Origin: Liolophura sinensis
Taxonomy: Eukaryota; Mollusca; Polyplacophora; Chitonida; Chitonidae
Assembly (NCBI RefSeq): GCF_032854445.1
Contig: NC_088300.1
Span: forward strand, 64,702,984-64,766,983
DNA: 64,000 nucleotides
Direction of reading: 5' to 3'
In this document: positions 1-15,600 of the stretch, one piece after another
How the letters are laid out: every line of letters starts with the position of its first letter
Position numbering within the stretch: position 1 is the first letter of the stretch
Position numbers and translations under genes: made by a program
Notes under the pieces: generated by a model
What the model was told of the DNA's origin: nothing
What the model saw: the letters and a program-made list of their open reading frames with translations, nothing else
Databases searched by the model: none

Positions 1-282
1 GGAATACTGTGTAAATTAATGTCAGAGGCTGCCTAACATTTGTGACAAGTCACATGATACAGTAGGACTATTTTGTATCTTTTATAGTGACAAAGAGTTT
101 GAACTTTAAACTCCCCAACTTTGTAGATCCTTCATCTTTTCTTCCAACCATAACTTGAGTAACGTCCATTTAGTGAAATATTTTGTCACATGACGTATAT
201 GTAAAAAGGTTAGTCAAGAAACTGAAAATAGAATATTCTTTAGCAAGACATAGATTGCTTGTCAGATAAATGAAAGTATCAG
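1..282 (+). other. THADA intron (partial)
   Basis: The window opens inside an intron of THADA. The sequence is AT-rich with no supported coding or RNA feature. The acceptor of the next exon is taken as the AG at 281-282, because an in-frame stop lies just upstream at 267-269. Confidence 0.6.
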
Positions 283-3200
283 CTAAGATGGATATTACAA
301 ATGTGTCAATAGATGTACTTCATCTTCTTAATTCTCTACCAAATTCATTTCCTCTGACAGAGCCATTATCTTTGTGGGAGGACTTGTTTCTAAGGAAGAC
401 GTTGCCTCTCAACCTGAATGTTGACTCAGCTGCCTTCAGGCAAAGACTCATGGGAGATGTCAAGAAATTAGCCATTCGTTGTCGCGATAGTGGATTAGCT
501 CTGGTGAAATCTGCTCATAAAAACAAAGACTCACTTAGTAAGTATTCACATTTTTCTTAGACATTTTTGAATTTAAGATATTCTACTGGGCTTTATCATT
601 ATTGGCTTTTTTAAATTTCTTTCCCACTTCTGCAAGTTCTGCAATAATTATTGTACATAAAAATTTGTTGAACAAACTGCAGATGTTTGCTATAAAATAA
701 GTAAATGTTATCATTGTTTCTAGAGGAAAGTTAACCAATTTTACCAAAATGATATTCACATTTGAGTTGGATCTACATGTATCTCTTTTCCAGCGGCAAC
801 TGTAGACTTTGTTGATTGGCTGTTAGAACTTTGCATGACAAATCTCCATCCAGGTGTGTCGTTCCAAAGAAGAAAGACCTGCCTGGAGATTTTCCAGGTT
901 CTGCTACAAATTTTCAAAGGATTCCATGAAAGTAAACACAAGAAGGGGCAGGATCAAGGTGATGTCAATTTGAAGTGTCTGTCTGCTAATATTACGAAAA
1001 ATTGTTACAGATAATTCTAACATAACACGCAAAACAATGTCAGACCTGGGTTGGGTCTTAAGATTAAAAATTTCCCTTGGTGCATGGCACTGAGACTTCA
1101 GGGCAAGGAAACAGGACTGGTTTGCCCGGTGTCAATAAAACATTACTGGTTTGGGTGTTAAGTCTGGTGTCTTTGGCATGACACTTCAGTGGCAGTAGGA
1201 TTTTTGTGATAGCACTCGTCACTCCACATTGTGAATTTAAAAAATTTTAAAGCTTTAAAGTAGCAATAATGGAAGTTTAAAAGTGAAATCTCTTCAACTT
1301 ATTCAACTTATTTCAACAAACCACTAGCTGATTATTTTTCTTCCAGAAAATATGAACAGATTCATGTTGTTTTGTAAGGAAATGGAGAAAATGGATTTTT
1401 GTTGCACAGCCAACTGGCTGTGTATTCTACACTGTGTTGTGGATGGCACAGATGAGGCAAGTACTCTGCAAATCTCTCAACAGTGATGTTGTTCACGCCA
1501 GAGAATGTTTCCACATTGTTTCTTAAAAGTAATATCTTTCTGTGACATTAGAAGACAAACTTTGCACACTCTACAAGAGACAGTAACAGACTCAGACATA
1601 AAAGTCTTGTCAGCTCGCACTGTGAAAAATAAAGTAAGTAATTGAAATAAAACATTAATATCATACATTCTTTGAATATTGTGTTAATTTCTGAAATAGT
1701 CACCTCCTGCTTATGAGTATTTCACCTATTTCACAGCTGACACAATTATGGGTGAAGGGCAGATATGTCGTCATGTGTTCTTTGTACGTTTATTTTGTCA
1801 TCTTTCATTGCACAGGTTCAAAATCTGGCCAACACTATCCTGATGAAGTATTTTCCGCCTTCCTTGCTGGAGGACAGCCGTGCTGCATTAACAACAGAGG
1901 GAGCTGTGTGTCAGATTTTATCCCATGGTTTGCAACTCTGTAACACAGCCTGGTCTCCCAACAACAACAGTGGGTCTTTACTCTGTCAGTATGTCTGGAA
2001 CAGGTAACTGCTATTATTGATTGAGATCAGTAACAGTATTATAGTTAATTAGGATTTACTTTTTCTGGTTATGGCAAAGATTCCAGGGCTGAAAATTGGC
2101 TGTGACCAGTCTAACGTTTAAACCACTGACAGTCCCCTATCAACCCAGGTCAAATGCTAACGCCATTGCCTCCCACAAAAATCGGAAGACTTTATAGCAA
2201 ACAAATGATCAAGCAAATCATTTCATGGATAGTAAAACTACAAATTACCAGGCTATTGTAAACATTATTTCCAAGAGTAATGATTTCTAGTGTGAAGTCA
2301 ATGTGTGAAACTATAAACATGAAAAAAAAATTTTTTTTTTATTGTGAGGGAAGCTTTCATCTTACATCAAACTTTTCTGGATTCAGAATTATATTCACTT
2401 ACTTATTTGTTCCCACATTAAATGTTGTATGTATGATTTTCTTCACAAAGGTACATATGTGGCGAGGGTTTGTGTTTTGACATTGACTACCAGACAGACA
2501 CCAACCATCACTGTGTCAGATACTCTGGCAAGGACAAAGCCAAATCTCCTCTGAAGTTTATACAGTTTGTGATCAGAGATATACAAGAGGCTGTTGAATT
2601 GGCCGGACACAGTCCTCTTGTAGGTGCAGACTCTCGACCTATTCAAGGTAATTGTCTAGGAACATAAATGTTAAGGCTCAGTCACGGCAAAGCTACAGCT
2701 ACCTTCCACCTCTGTCATACAATCCCACCCAAGCTGACCCATAAACTCATGTAGGGCTCCTGTTTGTCCATAATAGTTGCATGATTGAATGAATCAAAGA
2801 CAATCTGCAACAAAAAATGTGCATAAAGTCAACAAGACTGTTTGCTATGCTTGTTCATATCTCGTTTGGTTAGGATTGGTTAGAATTATACAGAACAAAG
2901 CAGATTACAGGTTTTTTTTTATGTGTCCACTCCAACTGCTTCACATTTGCTGGAGGTATCTTCAGATTAATCAAGATCATCTCCCAAGATTTTCAGCTAT
3001 TACCTGCGATTTTTTGCTGCCAGGTTGACTTAACTACTGTCAGTCCTCAACTTTTTTGCATGTTTGCATGGTGTTTACAATATTCAAGCAAATTCTGAGG
3101 GCATTATTTTGTGTAGACTGATAAAATTATACTTTTTGTGAAGCCCTGAAATTGATCAATCTAACCAATATAGTTTTGTTTCCAACATCCAATTACAAAC

Positions 3201-4780
3201 ATGTATAAATTGCCCTGAAAGCTGCTCTTTCATATGCGAAAAGGTTGAAGAATTAGGATAATCCTTATTGTATGTGGACTGGGCCGGAACAGATTTTGTT
3301 TGCAGAGAACACTGTTACTTTCTGGATAAACATATAGTATAGTAAATACATGTAGCTTGTTGATTTTGTCATGACTGATGCATTTTTAGTGTCATTTTCG
3401 TAATAACTGATGGTCGTGGGTTTCCCCCTGGCTCTGCCCGGTTTCCTCCCAACATAATGCTGGCCGCCATCGCATAAGTGAAATATTCTTGATTAAGGTG
3501 TAAAACACCAATCAAATGAATAAATAAATAAATAAATAAATAAATAATATCTATTAATAAACTCCACTGAACAAAAGTGCTTTAGTGGTTGCATGAAAAG
3601 GTTGAAGATAACACATGTATTTACCGTAGTTACCCTCAGTTGAAGCTGTGTTTATGTGTAATATATGTTAAAACAAGCCTGTGTTCATAGCTTTTTTTAC
3701 TAACAATAATTCTTTAGGTTTTTTGACTACAATAAGACTCCGATGTTGCCAGTTTTTTGGTGAAGTTATAATGTTTGCTGAATTCATCTCCAGGCCTTAT
3801 AGATGTTCACCCTTTTGCTAAATCCCCTTTCTATGCAGGCATGTTCAACCTACTGAATTCTCTTCTAAGTGAAAAGGGCAATGTGACAGAGGTTATTCCA
3901 GACAAGACTCTTGAACCAATCCTGGAGAACGTGGTCAGGCTGTCCTTACAGACAACTCAACTGATGTCTGACATTCTGACAGGAGGAGACAACTCCGGTA
4001 TGTACAGATGCAATTACAGTTACCATACATGTTTTCATTGGGGATCGAATTCTGTAAGCCTGGAAGTCAGAGACCACATTATTCCTTAGTAATAGACAGA
4101 GTTGGGCAAAGAAAACTGTCCTTCTAAATTATAGGGTACGAAAATACCAGTTTTTGAATTGCTGTTGGAGTCAGTGTAGTCATTGATATATTGATTTTAA
4201 AGAAAATATAATAAAAGCATCTTGGACAACAGTTGCAATTTATATAATATGATTTCAGACACTTGTGTATCATTTGCTGATATCACCACTTCTCTGGCAA
4301 ACCTTCTGCCCAGCACCACTCAGACCCTGAGGGATGTGAGTAGCTCTGACTACAGACCACTCCTGACTTGGTGTGCCAACAACACAAAGGTAGATAAACG
4401 GAAAAAATACAGCAAAATCTCTGGTTTTTTGGATGTCTACCTGTGCGCAGGGTCAATATTTGACTGACCCATAACTTATGTTCTCAGGCCACATTTATCT
4501 CTTTGAGGTTGAATAAAACTACATGCAAGGACTCATCGTGCTGCTTTTAAACCAATTTAAATTGATTGACCTTTTAGCCTACTTTTCAAGTCGTATGTGG
4601 CTTCTTGGTACTTTTGTAATTGAATGGCAGAAAGCCAGGGTAGTTGTTTTATTATTTGCGAAAAAAGGTGTTTTTATAACCTCAAATGCATTAAACTGCT
4701 ATGCTTTCCTTGGGTTACATCAACATCTTGTTTTATCCTGAAGCCAAACAACCATTCCAAGCCAAAAGAAATAAAAAAAT

Positions 4781-4839
<59 letters not shown>

Positions 4840-7800
4840 TTAAAAATTGAAAAAGAGGGGAAGAAATAATTAAATAAACAAAATGACTTAAAGTTAAACA
4901 TATACTATGAAGAAAAGACATAACGTTAACAAAAATATAACTTTCTTTTCACTGTATTAAAGGTGAGACAATGTTTTGGTTTCTCTTGTTTAGGAAAGTT
5001 GCATTTGCGTGGGACGAATTGTTGAGATGTTTCTTTTGGAAAATAATTCCGGAGATTGTATTGCACAGTTACCGTGGTTACAGAGGCTTGGCGATGAGTT
5101 TCTCTCTGTCTTTATTAGACACAGGCACTGGGTATGAAGACTGGACTGCATGGATTTTTTCTTTCTTTTGTACAAGACTCCACCATAACTTTCTTGACGT
5201 GTAACGGCATTGATTCATAGCAATTAGTAAGTTTCACATTTATACAGTCAGTACTAAAGGTTGATTAGCTAAACTACTGTTAGTGATACAATTAGAATAG
5301 ATCTAGTAACATCTCTACGTCTGTATACCAAAGTAAACGCTAGTCTGGTTTTATTGCAGGGTGCTATCGATGGGTGCCGGGTGGGATTTACTCCATATTG
5401 TACAGCTCTTTTCTCTAGCTCAAATGCAAAGTTCTGCTGTCTCCCAAAACAGCTCCTTGCCAAGGTATTTCCTTTAAAGGAGAAGACAGCACCTGGCTAA
5501 AACATATTTCACCTGAAAGCAGGATGCTCAATCTTTCTAAAAAATATCATACTTCGTTTTTCTGACGTGATTTCAGTGAATAAAAGATAAAACAAAATGG
5601 CATTACTGAGCTAATGGCTGTTGTGAATTGAGGCAGCCATGTTGGGAATGTTATCCAATCAAATATGACTCAATTTTACTTGAGCTTATACTGCCTAGCC
5701 AATTATACGGAAAATACATATACCTTTAACAGGTACAGAAAGATGTAGATAATGGCGACTTGTTGAAGTGCTGTTGAAATCAAGCTTCACTAAACTTTTA
5801 TTGGGTTAATAAAAAAATCCCCAAAAATGTTTAATGTCTGTTTAAGAAAGTTTGAATACTAGCCTTTCTTTGAAAGTAAACAATAACCAGGTGCTGTTTC
5901 ATACTTTAATGTTTTCCCTTCATATTTTTTCAGCAGTGACAGATAAAAATAAATATAAATTGGGCCATTGATAATTTGAGTTGCTAATAACTCTGGATTA
6001 TGCATCTCAGTTATTTATTTATTTATTGATCTTGACGCTGTACACCAGAATATTTCCCTTATACGACGACGGCCAGCATAATGGTGGGTGGAAACCAGTC
6101 ACAGCCCGCGGGAAACCCACGATCATCCGCAGGTTAGCTGGCAGACCTACCCACTTACGGCCGGAAGGGAAGCCACCATGAGACGGACTTGAACTCACAG
6201 CGACTGCATTGGTGAGAGGCTCCTGGGTCATCATGCTGCGCTAGCACGCTAACCAACTGAACCTCGGAGGCTCCACATCTCGGTTATTTCCATGACTTAA
6301 ACAAAACATTATTAATACATTTCACACCTCTTCTCCAGGTATTAGGTGACACAAATTTTTTTTGGTGTTTCATCTAAAACAGAATTGAAAATCCACTTTT
6401 TTTGATTTGTCTCATTTTGGTGTTTTTGTGATTTTCCTGTTTTTCAAGGCGTTTCGATCATGTAACTATATCTAATTGCAAGACAGTCTGAAATGTCCAC
6501 AAATTAGATGATATTTTCAAATTTTATTTTTGTACCCTCCTCTGAAAATGAAAAAAGATTTATTCAGCATATAGAACAACAATTAAAATTAGAGTGGAAA
6601 TCTACATGCTGTTTACGAAGTAACCCTGAAGAACAGACTAGTTTTTTCTTCATGATGAATTTGCTAACTTATCTTGCCCTTGTTATTATGCCCAGGTTTT
6701 GGAAAATCTGACCTCCAATTCTGCAGCTAGTTCTGTCACTCGAAGATCTGGGGGCTTACCTGTCCTAATCCAGACTGTTATTGTTAGTGAGAAAATCATT
6801 GGCCAGGTAAGGTATGGTTCAAAGTTCAGCTGTCAAGATTTAAAAGAACATTCTACTCTTCATGAAAGTTCAGGATTTTAACAGATTTTTCAACTTCATC
6901 ACCTTGCCAATAGAAATCAAGCATCACAAAATCTAAATCTTCAACCGTTATTTTCAGAACAGAGATAAAAACGTAAAAGCACTGTTTTGGGGAAATTCTT
7001 CAATTACAGGAGGTAATATATGCTGTTCAGTCTAACATTTTTCAACCATGGTATTAGCTCTATTCCATAGGGTGTCCTTCCTAATATTAATTAATATTTT
7101 CACTAATTTCTGTTTGCACTGGAGTAGCATTTTAAGGAACGATGATAAAAATGTCTGAAAATGTTAGCATTGATAGAGTAAATACACTGAGCATTCAAAC
7201 CATAAATTCAGGATGAAATGTTGAATCCTGCCCAGTACAGCCTTTAAACACAACTACATGGCCTGTTGGTTAGCTCCACCCAGGCAATCAGAATATTCCC
7301 AAAGCAAGCCATTACACATTCGACATTGGAAAACATTTCACATTAGCACAATGTTAGTTTTGTTCATCATTATTGAAAACATTGTCTTTGCAAATTGATA
7401 AAAGTAGGGGTAAAATAGAATGATGATATTGTCTGTTTCAGGAAAGATACTTTGTAATGGGTTTCATGCATAACTCTGCATACCTGTATCTATACACGTA
7501 ATTAAATTTGCCAAGGACAAAGCTGCACACATTTCCCTGATTCTGAGAGTTCTGTTTACTTTAGAAAGGTGTTTTGGTCTTAATCTGAAAGTAGCAAGAT
7601 ATCCTACTGGAAAAAAAACAAAGCATCAGCACCCACAGCAAAATCTTATGACCTTCATTTGCCCCTAAAAATGCTCTTTTTGGGTCATTCATCCTAGTGC
7701 CTGTTTTTCTCTTTCGTCGTCAGACAGAGTGTTTGAGCCTCACCCTGAGTAGCCTGCTCTCTGTGGCTGCGTCCCCTCTGCCCACCACCATAAGTCAGAC

Positions 7801-9604
7801 CCAGGACCTGCCACAAGTCCACGCCATCAACATGCTCAACACCCTGTTCAGTGATGCAGGCCTGGTCCATTTGTTAGTCAGTTACATCAGCTCTGGGATG
7901 GTCCTTGTCATAAACAGCTTTTCCTCTCAGTCCTGGGCAGTGAGAAACTCAGCCACTCAGCTCTTCAGTAAGTCTATTTGAACTATGGTCTTTAGGTAGT
8001 TGGTAGGACACACAGTGTGTGGGTTCTAACCCGGCCTGGGTCAGATAATCTGCATATTCCATCGCTCTCATTGTTTGTGAGGTATTTAGGACAGTATTAA
8101 AGCACTCACTGATGCTCATGTGGGCTTTACATGAATGACTTCACTAAATACTGGTCTATTTGTTAGGGGTGCTTGCCTTAAAATCACAAGGCTTTAGTTT
8201 CAAACCTGGAAAACTGTACATTCTTCAGATCTCATTGTTTGTTTGGCCTTGAACGCAATAAGCAGTCAACGACATTCGCGTGTTGTTGTTTGCGCAGTCG
8301 TTCAGTGAAGACCACTTGCCTTCCACAAGTGTAGTATATGTATATATTTGTAGTGAGAAAGTTCTCATAAGGCAGCAACTTAGTCAAAACTCAGTTTCCT
8401 TCACTCGTAAAACTGACTGCTATTGAAGTGGAAAACTTCCTTGAATGTGACATTATAAGACGTTCATTTCAAAGCAAGAAGAGCATCATGTATGTTTCAT
8501 GGTATGTTTCGCTTCATGCTAATAATGCACTTTAATTCTGTTAACAGGTACTCTCATTAGCAGGATGTTTGGCCAGAAAAAAAGTGGAACTGACTCCTCA
8601 TCTAACCCAAACTCCATGACAATCACAGAATTCAGTGCCCATTATCCAAAGTTATGCCCCCTGATTGTGACCAAATTGGAGGCGGCCAGAAAAGCTGGTT
8701 TTCACTCAGTTGCGCAGCTTCCCCCTGTACTGTTTCCTATTTTAACTATTCTCTCACATCTTGCCCCTCAAACAGCAACAAACAGGTGAGTGACAAGTTT
8801 GTGATTTTGTAAATTTGGAAAGAAGGTGAAACAGAAATCTTGCTTGTGTACATTAATAAAGAACTCCTAAGAAATGAGTGGGTTTTCAGTGGTTACAACA
8901 AAAGGGGTATATTGTATTGCTTTAACTTCAGCCTCACACAGCCAATCATTAGTACTGATGTACTTTCTGTGTTTTCTGGGCCTTGATGGCCAAGCTGTCA
9001 ACAACAAGCTCTCAACAGCACTCATTTCCGTTTCAGGTTGTCTTACATGAAGCTCGGTGAAGTTCACCTGTCTTCTACCTGTATGCCATGATAAAGTTTG
9101 TCAGTTACATGTACCTTCCAGTGGTTTACCCATGAAATGTATGTGTGTATGTATATTTGGGGTTTAACATTGTATCGTATGATGGCGAGGTGTGTATACA
9201 TACATTGCGTTTTCCAAAGTGCTGCCGCCACTGATGTGTCATGCCAAAGAACCAGAGATTGACCAGGCCGACCAGTTGTGCTTCCTTCCTCTAATGTCTT
9301 GGTGCTGAGTGTCAAGCGAGTCAGCAGCAAGTACCATTTTTAAAGTCTTCAGTGTGACCCGACCCAGGTTTGATCCCAGGGTCCCCCGTCTTCAAAGCAA
9401 GGCTCTAGCCATTGGGCCACAAACATTCAACCATGAAATAAATTGCCATCTTATGAGTGAAAATTTCCTTGGTACCTTATTCAACCCCAATCATTGAAGT
9501 ACACCTCACCAGTATAATAACAACCGATACCGTGGCTGCTGCTAGATGCAGGATTACTATTTACTGAAATTTTCTACTGTTCTCTTATATTGTTGTTATA
9601 TGTG

Positions 9605-9635
<31 letters not shown>

Positions 9636-12600
9636 TATTTTTTATTTTTTTTTTTGCAGTTTTGTTGAGTCTGTCAGAGATGTGGTGTGTCAGGCTGCTT
9701 ACAGTCCGGTGTATTCCCTGCGAGAGTTAGCCGCGAAGGCTTTCCCTGCCTTACTCCAGCCTTGTGAGAGACAGACCATTGCTGAATACATGCTTCATAG
9801 ACTATCCATATCCTCTGTAAAGTGCAGGCTTAACTATGTGCATGGGATTTTACAGCAGGTGGACAAACTTCTTGACTGTGAAAAAAGGTCAGTACATATA
9901 TATGAATGTAATAATACACAAGTAAAAATGTGAAGTACTTTTTCTAAGCATTTTATCCTGTTAGAGTTTCAATACTTTTCTCCCTAACTTTTTAAAGCTG
10001 TAGTGTTTTATCTGATAAAACAAGGAAGGTTAATTTACAAGTTAATAAAAAAGCTGTATTCCATAGGTAGGTAGAAAGTTGTGCATTAAGTTCAAAGTAA
10101 CAGGTTTGCCTGTAAATCTTTTCTGGGCCCAGTGTTGTGTGACATTCAGATTTCTTTGTACTTGTAATTTGTGTGAATACGTAATAATACTAATCAAGTT
10201 CTCACACAAAAGTGTGATAAAGTCATCCCAGGTGAAACAATTTGCGTCGCGCAACGAGATTTTTTGACATATATTTTTCACCCATCTGTACTGCCTTACT
10301 AAACCAATCTTATCTGACATATATTGTTTTCAGCAGTGATAAAATGGCCAGCTCGTGTTTGAACTGTCTGCTGAAGTCTGATTGGCTGATATTTGATGCT
10401 GACCAGTCATGTGACTTTGTCAAGGCCATGTATATGGAGGTGATGCTGAAGTGCTGGGTTTCCTTACACAGTGAGACAAAAATGGCCCTGAAAGAAAAGA
10501 TTCAGTCATTTGCTGAAAAATGCCTATTGTCTAAAAATACAACATCCACGCCATCCAAGGTAATAGCATAGATTTGTTCATTTTTATCTGAAATATGTCA
10601 CAGTTTTTAAAATGCAGATAAATTTGAAATGGTTTCAAGTGAACTGTTACCTGGTATATGGGATTTCTTTGCTTTGCATGATTTATTATTATAGGGCTTA
10701 AATTTGTTAATGTAGCATTTCATCCCTTTCCCAAGAAAAAAAGGCAGGCTTTCAGAAAGCCACCAAATTCAAAATATTTTTATCATGTACATTTTGTCTT
10801 ATTTTGAAAGTATTCTTCTTTGTAGATTAAAAAAATAACATTTTCCTTGATTATCTGAAATTTACTAACCCAGCCAATGTCTTTTCATCTCCATATTCAC
10901 ATTGGACTATTAAAAAAAGGCACCAATGAATATATACATGTTTATGGAAAAAGTATCCCACCTGAAGTTAAAAAACATACCTTTCTATTGCTGTGATATC
11001 GACATTCATAAATAAGCAAAATTGTGCAAATAAAATCAAAAAGTGCTGCCATGTTATCGGTTTTATTCCAATCAGACGCAAGTTGTTTCTATAACCCGAG
11101 AAGGTAACTGTTTCTGCTGATGTCATCGGAACCCTGTTTTTCCTTCTAGCTGTATGTGTATGGGTTACAAGTAGTGCAGCATCGTGGTACCAGTTTGCCT
11201 AGCATGGCACATACTATGACCTCGTTGGAATTCCAGATTGAAAGTTGTTTTATAGACTTACCAAGCATGTCAGAACAATGGTTGTGGCCATTTAGTAGCT
11301 AAGGATAAATTATTTCTTGTCTTTTCTTTTAAATTATGCTATATCATATGCCAAAAGACTGGGGATGTATGATATGTTCTTTGTAGTTTCAGATAGGAGA
11401 GTGGCTGTTCAGTTTGGAGCTCATGAAGCTGCTGTTCTCTGTGTTTGAGTGGGATGATGGTTGTTTACAGCAGATCATCAGTACGAGTCTACACAGTACC
11501 TCAGAGATGAGGCCAGCCTGTGTACAGTGCCTGAAAAACAGTCTCAAGTCCAGAGATGTCCAGTTTGACAATAAACCAGTCTGGCTGCAGATAAAGGTAT
11601 ATGTGTAATACATGCTGACATCAGGCAATGCCAATTTTATTTTGTGTTTTACAGGCGAGGAGACATTAGAAAATCAAAAAAGTGAATAAAAATAAAACTG
11701 AAAATCCACCTTTGTTATTTTGTCCTATTTTAATGTTTTAGATGATCTCCCAGTTTTTCAAGGCTTTCCAATCACAATCACCTTCCAGTCAGATACATCT
11801 TTAACAGGAACTGTTGCTGTGACAGTCCATTTTTTCCACAAATTAGATGATTTTTCAGTTTTTTTATTTTTATTTCCACCTCCAACATTGAAAAAGGTTC
11901 ATTCTGCTCATAAAAGAAAAATTAAATTAGTGTGACCGTACTTGTGTTCACAATTATTCTACCTAATCACACTGTAATAGCTGAATACTTTAAGATCATC
12001 TGCCTTGAAGCCCTGCACTAACTATTTAATCCTAAGTCATTAAAGCAAATGGACCAATCTTTGACCTGAAGGTTAGACTGTGGTATGGAGACACATTATG
12101 ATCTGACGTAAAGCAGTTTTGAAGATATTTTTTTTGTAGATGATAACTTCACACAGTGTTTGTTTTGATTTCTTTCAAATGATTAAATCTAGCCGTTTGT
12201 TGCAATGAATTATGTAAAACCAACCTCTGTTTGCAAACAGCTCATTGATTGGATAAGTCACATAACTTGTTTATGTACATGTCTACTTTATATTCATCAC
12301 AAGGTAAGCTTGTTCCAGTCATTGAGAAATTATGGTGAGAACTGTATGATCTCTGAATGCCTTGACCTCATTGTGGATATACATGAGCGTTATGGACCTT
12401 CGATGGATGACCCCTGCCCTCTTGACATTGACACCTTGACCTGGACAAATGACCTTGACCCTAGTTCTATCCTCTCAGCACAGTTCCTGGAGATGTCAGC
12501 CATTTGTATTCGTTCAGCAGTGGAGAAAGGATGTGTTAAGTGAGTTTCACAAAAATGTTGTCTGTTCCACCGAATAGAAACCTTATACAATGTGTATCAT

Positions 12601-15600
12601 CACTATTTTATTCTTACCTGTAAATTTATTTTCAAATGGACACCAACAAACATCTTGTAAATGTTCATGTACCTAAGCCCTATTTTATCTCACTAAAATA
12701 CACATTTTAAAAGTTAAATGTATAAAGCTGTGCACTGTAAATGTATTTGACTTTCAAACAAAACAATTCAGCCATTTTGAATAATCCTTTAATCATTATA
12801 TTAACATACCCTAATTTTTCTAATTTTGGGACAGATAGTAGTAGTGTTGAAGGTGGAATATTACATTTCTTTACCAGCCTTTTGGAAAAGTAAAGATATA
12901 TCTTTATTGAGTATGTTGTTCATTTAGATGGTTTAACCATGTGAGAAAAAAGACACCCAATACAATTACATATATATTGGCTAAAATGAGCAAATAGGGA
13001 AAATAAAAAGAAATAGGGCATGCAATCTACATGTATGTCTTTTGTCCATATATGTTCCAGACATTCAGAACTGGACGTTTTCTCTGAGAAACTTGAGCTA
13101 TTTACTGGTTTGAATGGAACAAACCGTCAACAAATGGCTGCAGCTCGCAGTCTCTGTATTACAGGCTGTTGTATCTTGACAGCAAAAACAAAGAAGAATT
13201 TAGAACTGCCGATCACCAGGTAGAGTGTAATTGCAGTCAGTACTGATGTTCTTACTCAAACCTCTGATATGGTATTTCTGTTGATTTGGGGATTAAGAGT
13301 TTAGGAAAAAAACAAAGGACTGTTGATAAAAGAAAGTTTCATTATATTTAATTATTGATTTATTTTATATCCATAAGGTGACACCAGTTTTTATTCATTT
13401 AAGTCAGTTTGAAATTTTAGTTGTGTTTTTATACCCTCCTCCAACATTGGGAAAAAATTTACTCTGCCAGGAAAATAACAAATTAAACTGATGCGGCCCT
13501 AATACCAGAACATTCCATAACGCCATCCATCCATAAACCTGTGGTGTTGTTGTTGTTGCAGGTTGATTATGTCTACCTTTAACCTCCTTCACAGTATTCA
13601 ACCGGACGTCCGAGCTGTTGCCGGGCAGTTTGTTAGTAGGTTACCAAGAAGATCAAGTGACATCTGGCAGGTATACAGAACAGAACAGAACAGAACATCT
13701 CGATTGATTGTAAATGTAGCTTATGTTCACCATAGTTCATCGTTGTTACAAACTCAGCATGACAGAAGCACATGTACTCTATGTCTTCAGCCTTTTCAAT
13801 GGCCTCTGCAACCAATGTTTTGAAACAATCTGAGAGAACTGTGGGTTGTAAAGAAATAATTTGCAGAGATTTATGAAGCTTGCATCTTTAATGACATACG
13901 CAAATCTTTGTAGCAGCATTTTTATAATAACTGTATGCATATATTCCACGGAAAAAAAGTGCTTTAGTGGTAGAAAAGGTTGAAGATTTACAGTATATTA
14001 GATCTGTAACCTTCGTTTGGATATTTCAAAAAAACAATTATGCACTAGGTAAGTGGCCATACGTGGGAGGGTCTGACAGCAACCTATAGTTGGTCGTGGG
14101 TTTCCCCCGGGATCTGCCCGGTTTCCTCCCACTATAATGCTGGCTGCCGTTGTATGAGTGAAATATTCTTGAGTACGGCGTAAAACATCAATCAAATAAA
14201 TAAATAAATAAACACTAGGTAATTAAGATTTGTTGTTTGACTTCAGACCTTTGTGTGTTTTTCAGTTTCCTTTATAGTCAGAGTACATGTCAAACAGTTC
14301 TGTATTCTTAACATGTAAAATCCTTAAGAGTGCAGGGAATGAAATAAATGTGTGAACTGAATACTTGTAAATCCAGAGCCATTAATTCATACTAGAAAGT
14401 AGTAATGACAGTGACTATTAATTGCTTTTGTTTTCTTCAGCATACAGACCTGCAGACTGCTGTCTGCATTCAGGTAGGGTGTTATTTAATAGTTTATCTT
14501 GGTCATAAAATTCCAAAAACATTTGTTAAAGTACTGTAACTGAAAGATAAGTAAAGACAATCTACTTTTGCAATATGAATTTTGAATTTTTGACAGAAAA
14601 GTGGAAATTTGATGTTTTCAAATATAATGCTCTATCTGTGGAACTATGTCTGAAGTAATTGAGTGTGAGAAAGAAAACGAATGAAAAAGTGAATAATGGT
14701 AATGGTGTCCTTGTGAATGCGTGTCTGATTCACTTTCAGGTAACCTACCGTAAACAACCATAAATTTTGTCCATGACTAACTTGCCCATTTTCCCTGATT
14801 CTGAAAGTTCTGTTGATTTTATACAGTTGTTTTGAGGTTTTCTTGGAACTTGGGGTGATATTCTACTGGGAAATTATAGGTTTCAGCACAAAAACTTATA
14901 TTTTGTGACATTTATTCACCTCTAAAAATGCACTTATGTGGACGAAATTTTGGGTCATTTAGGGTATTTCCTTATACTTTATAACATCCGTGGTAGTATT
15001 TATTCTGTTATCAGGTGTTCTGCGAGTTTGTGATAGCTGAGTTTTCTTGGTCAGACCATTGTATACTCAGACTCTGTGCAAGACTTTATGAGCCCGGAGT
15101 GATACTTGAGCTACTGGATCAGCCAGAGTAAGTGTTATAATGATAATTCTACTGCTGGGAGCATGTCCAAAGTAGCTAAGCAAAGACTTTTGAATAAGCT
15201 GATACACAGCAATCAAATGAACCGCTAAATCTGAGCGAGGAGGTGGAGAGTTGGGTGAGACTTGCTTAGAATTTCTTCACCCCAGTGGTACACTTACAAT
15301 GTAGCTCAGTAGTCTTTGACCAAAGTTGTCTGTCCAACTCTAATACTTGCTGGCTCAACTGTGACCTTACACCAAAAGGTATGTCAGGAATGTGGTAAGG
15401 TACACTGGTTTCCCCCCCAGGCTCTGCCCAGTTTCCTCCAGGCTCTGCACAGTCCCCCCCCCCCCCCCCCCCCCATCGGGTTCTGGCCAGTTCCCTCTAG
15501 GCTCTGCCCAGTTCCCTCCTGGCTCTGCCCATGTCCCTTCAGGCTCTGCCCTGTTCCCTCCAGGCTCTGCCGAGTTCCCTCCAGGCTCTGCCCTGTTCCC

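Noticed and set aside
1552-1633. Possible extra THADA exon
   Set aside because: In the required phase it contains a stop, and skipping it restores the conserved family reading.
4674-4921. Isoleucine/tyrosine-rich minus-strand frames
   Set aside because: Translation of a (TA)n microsatellite.
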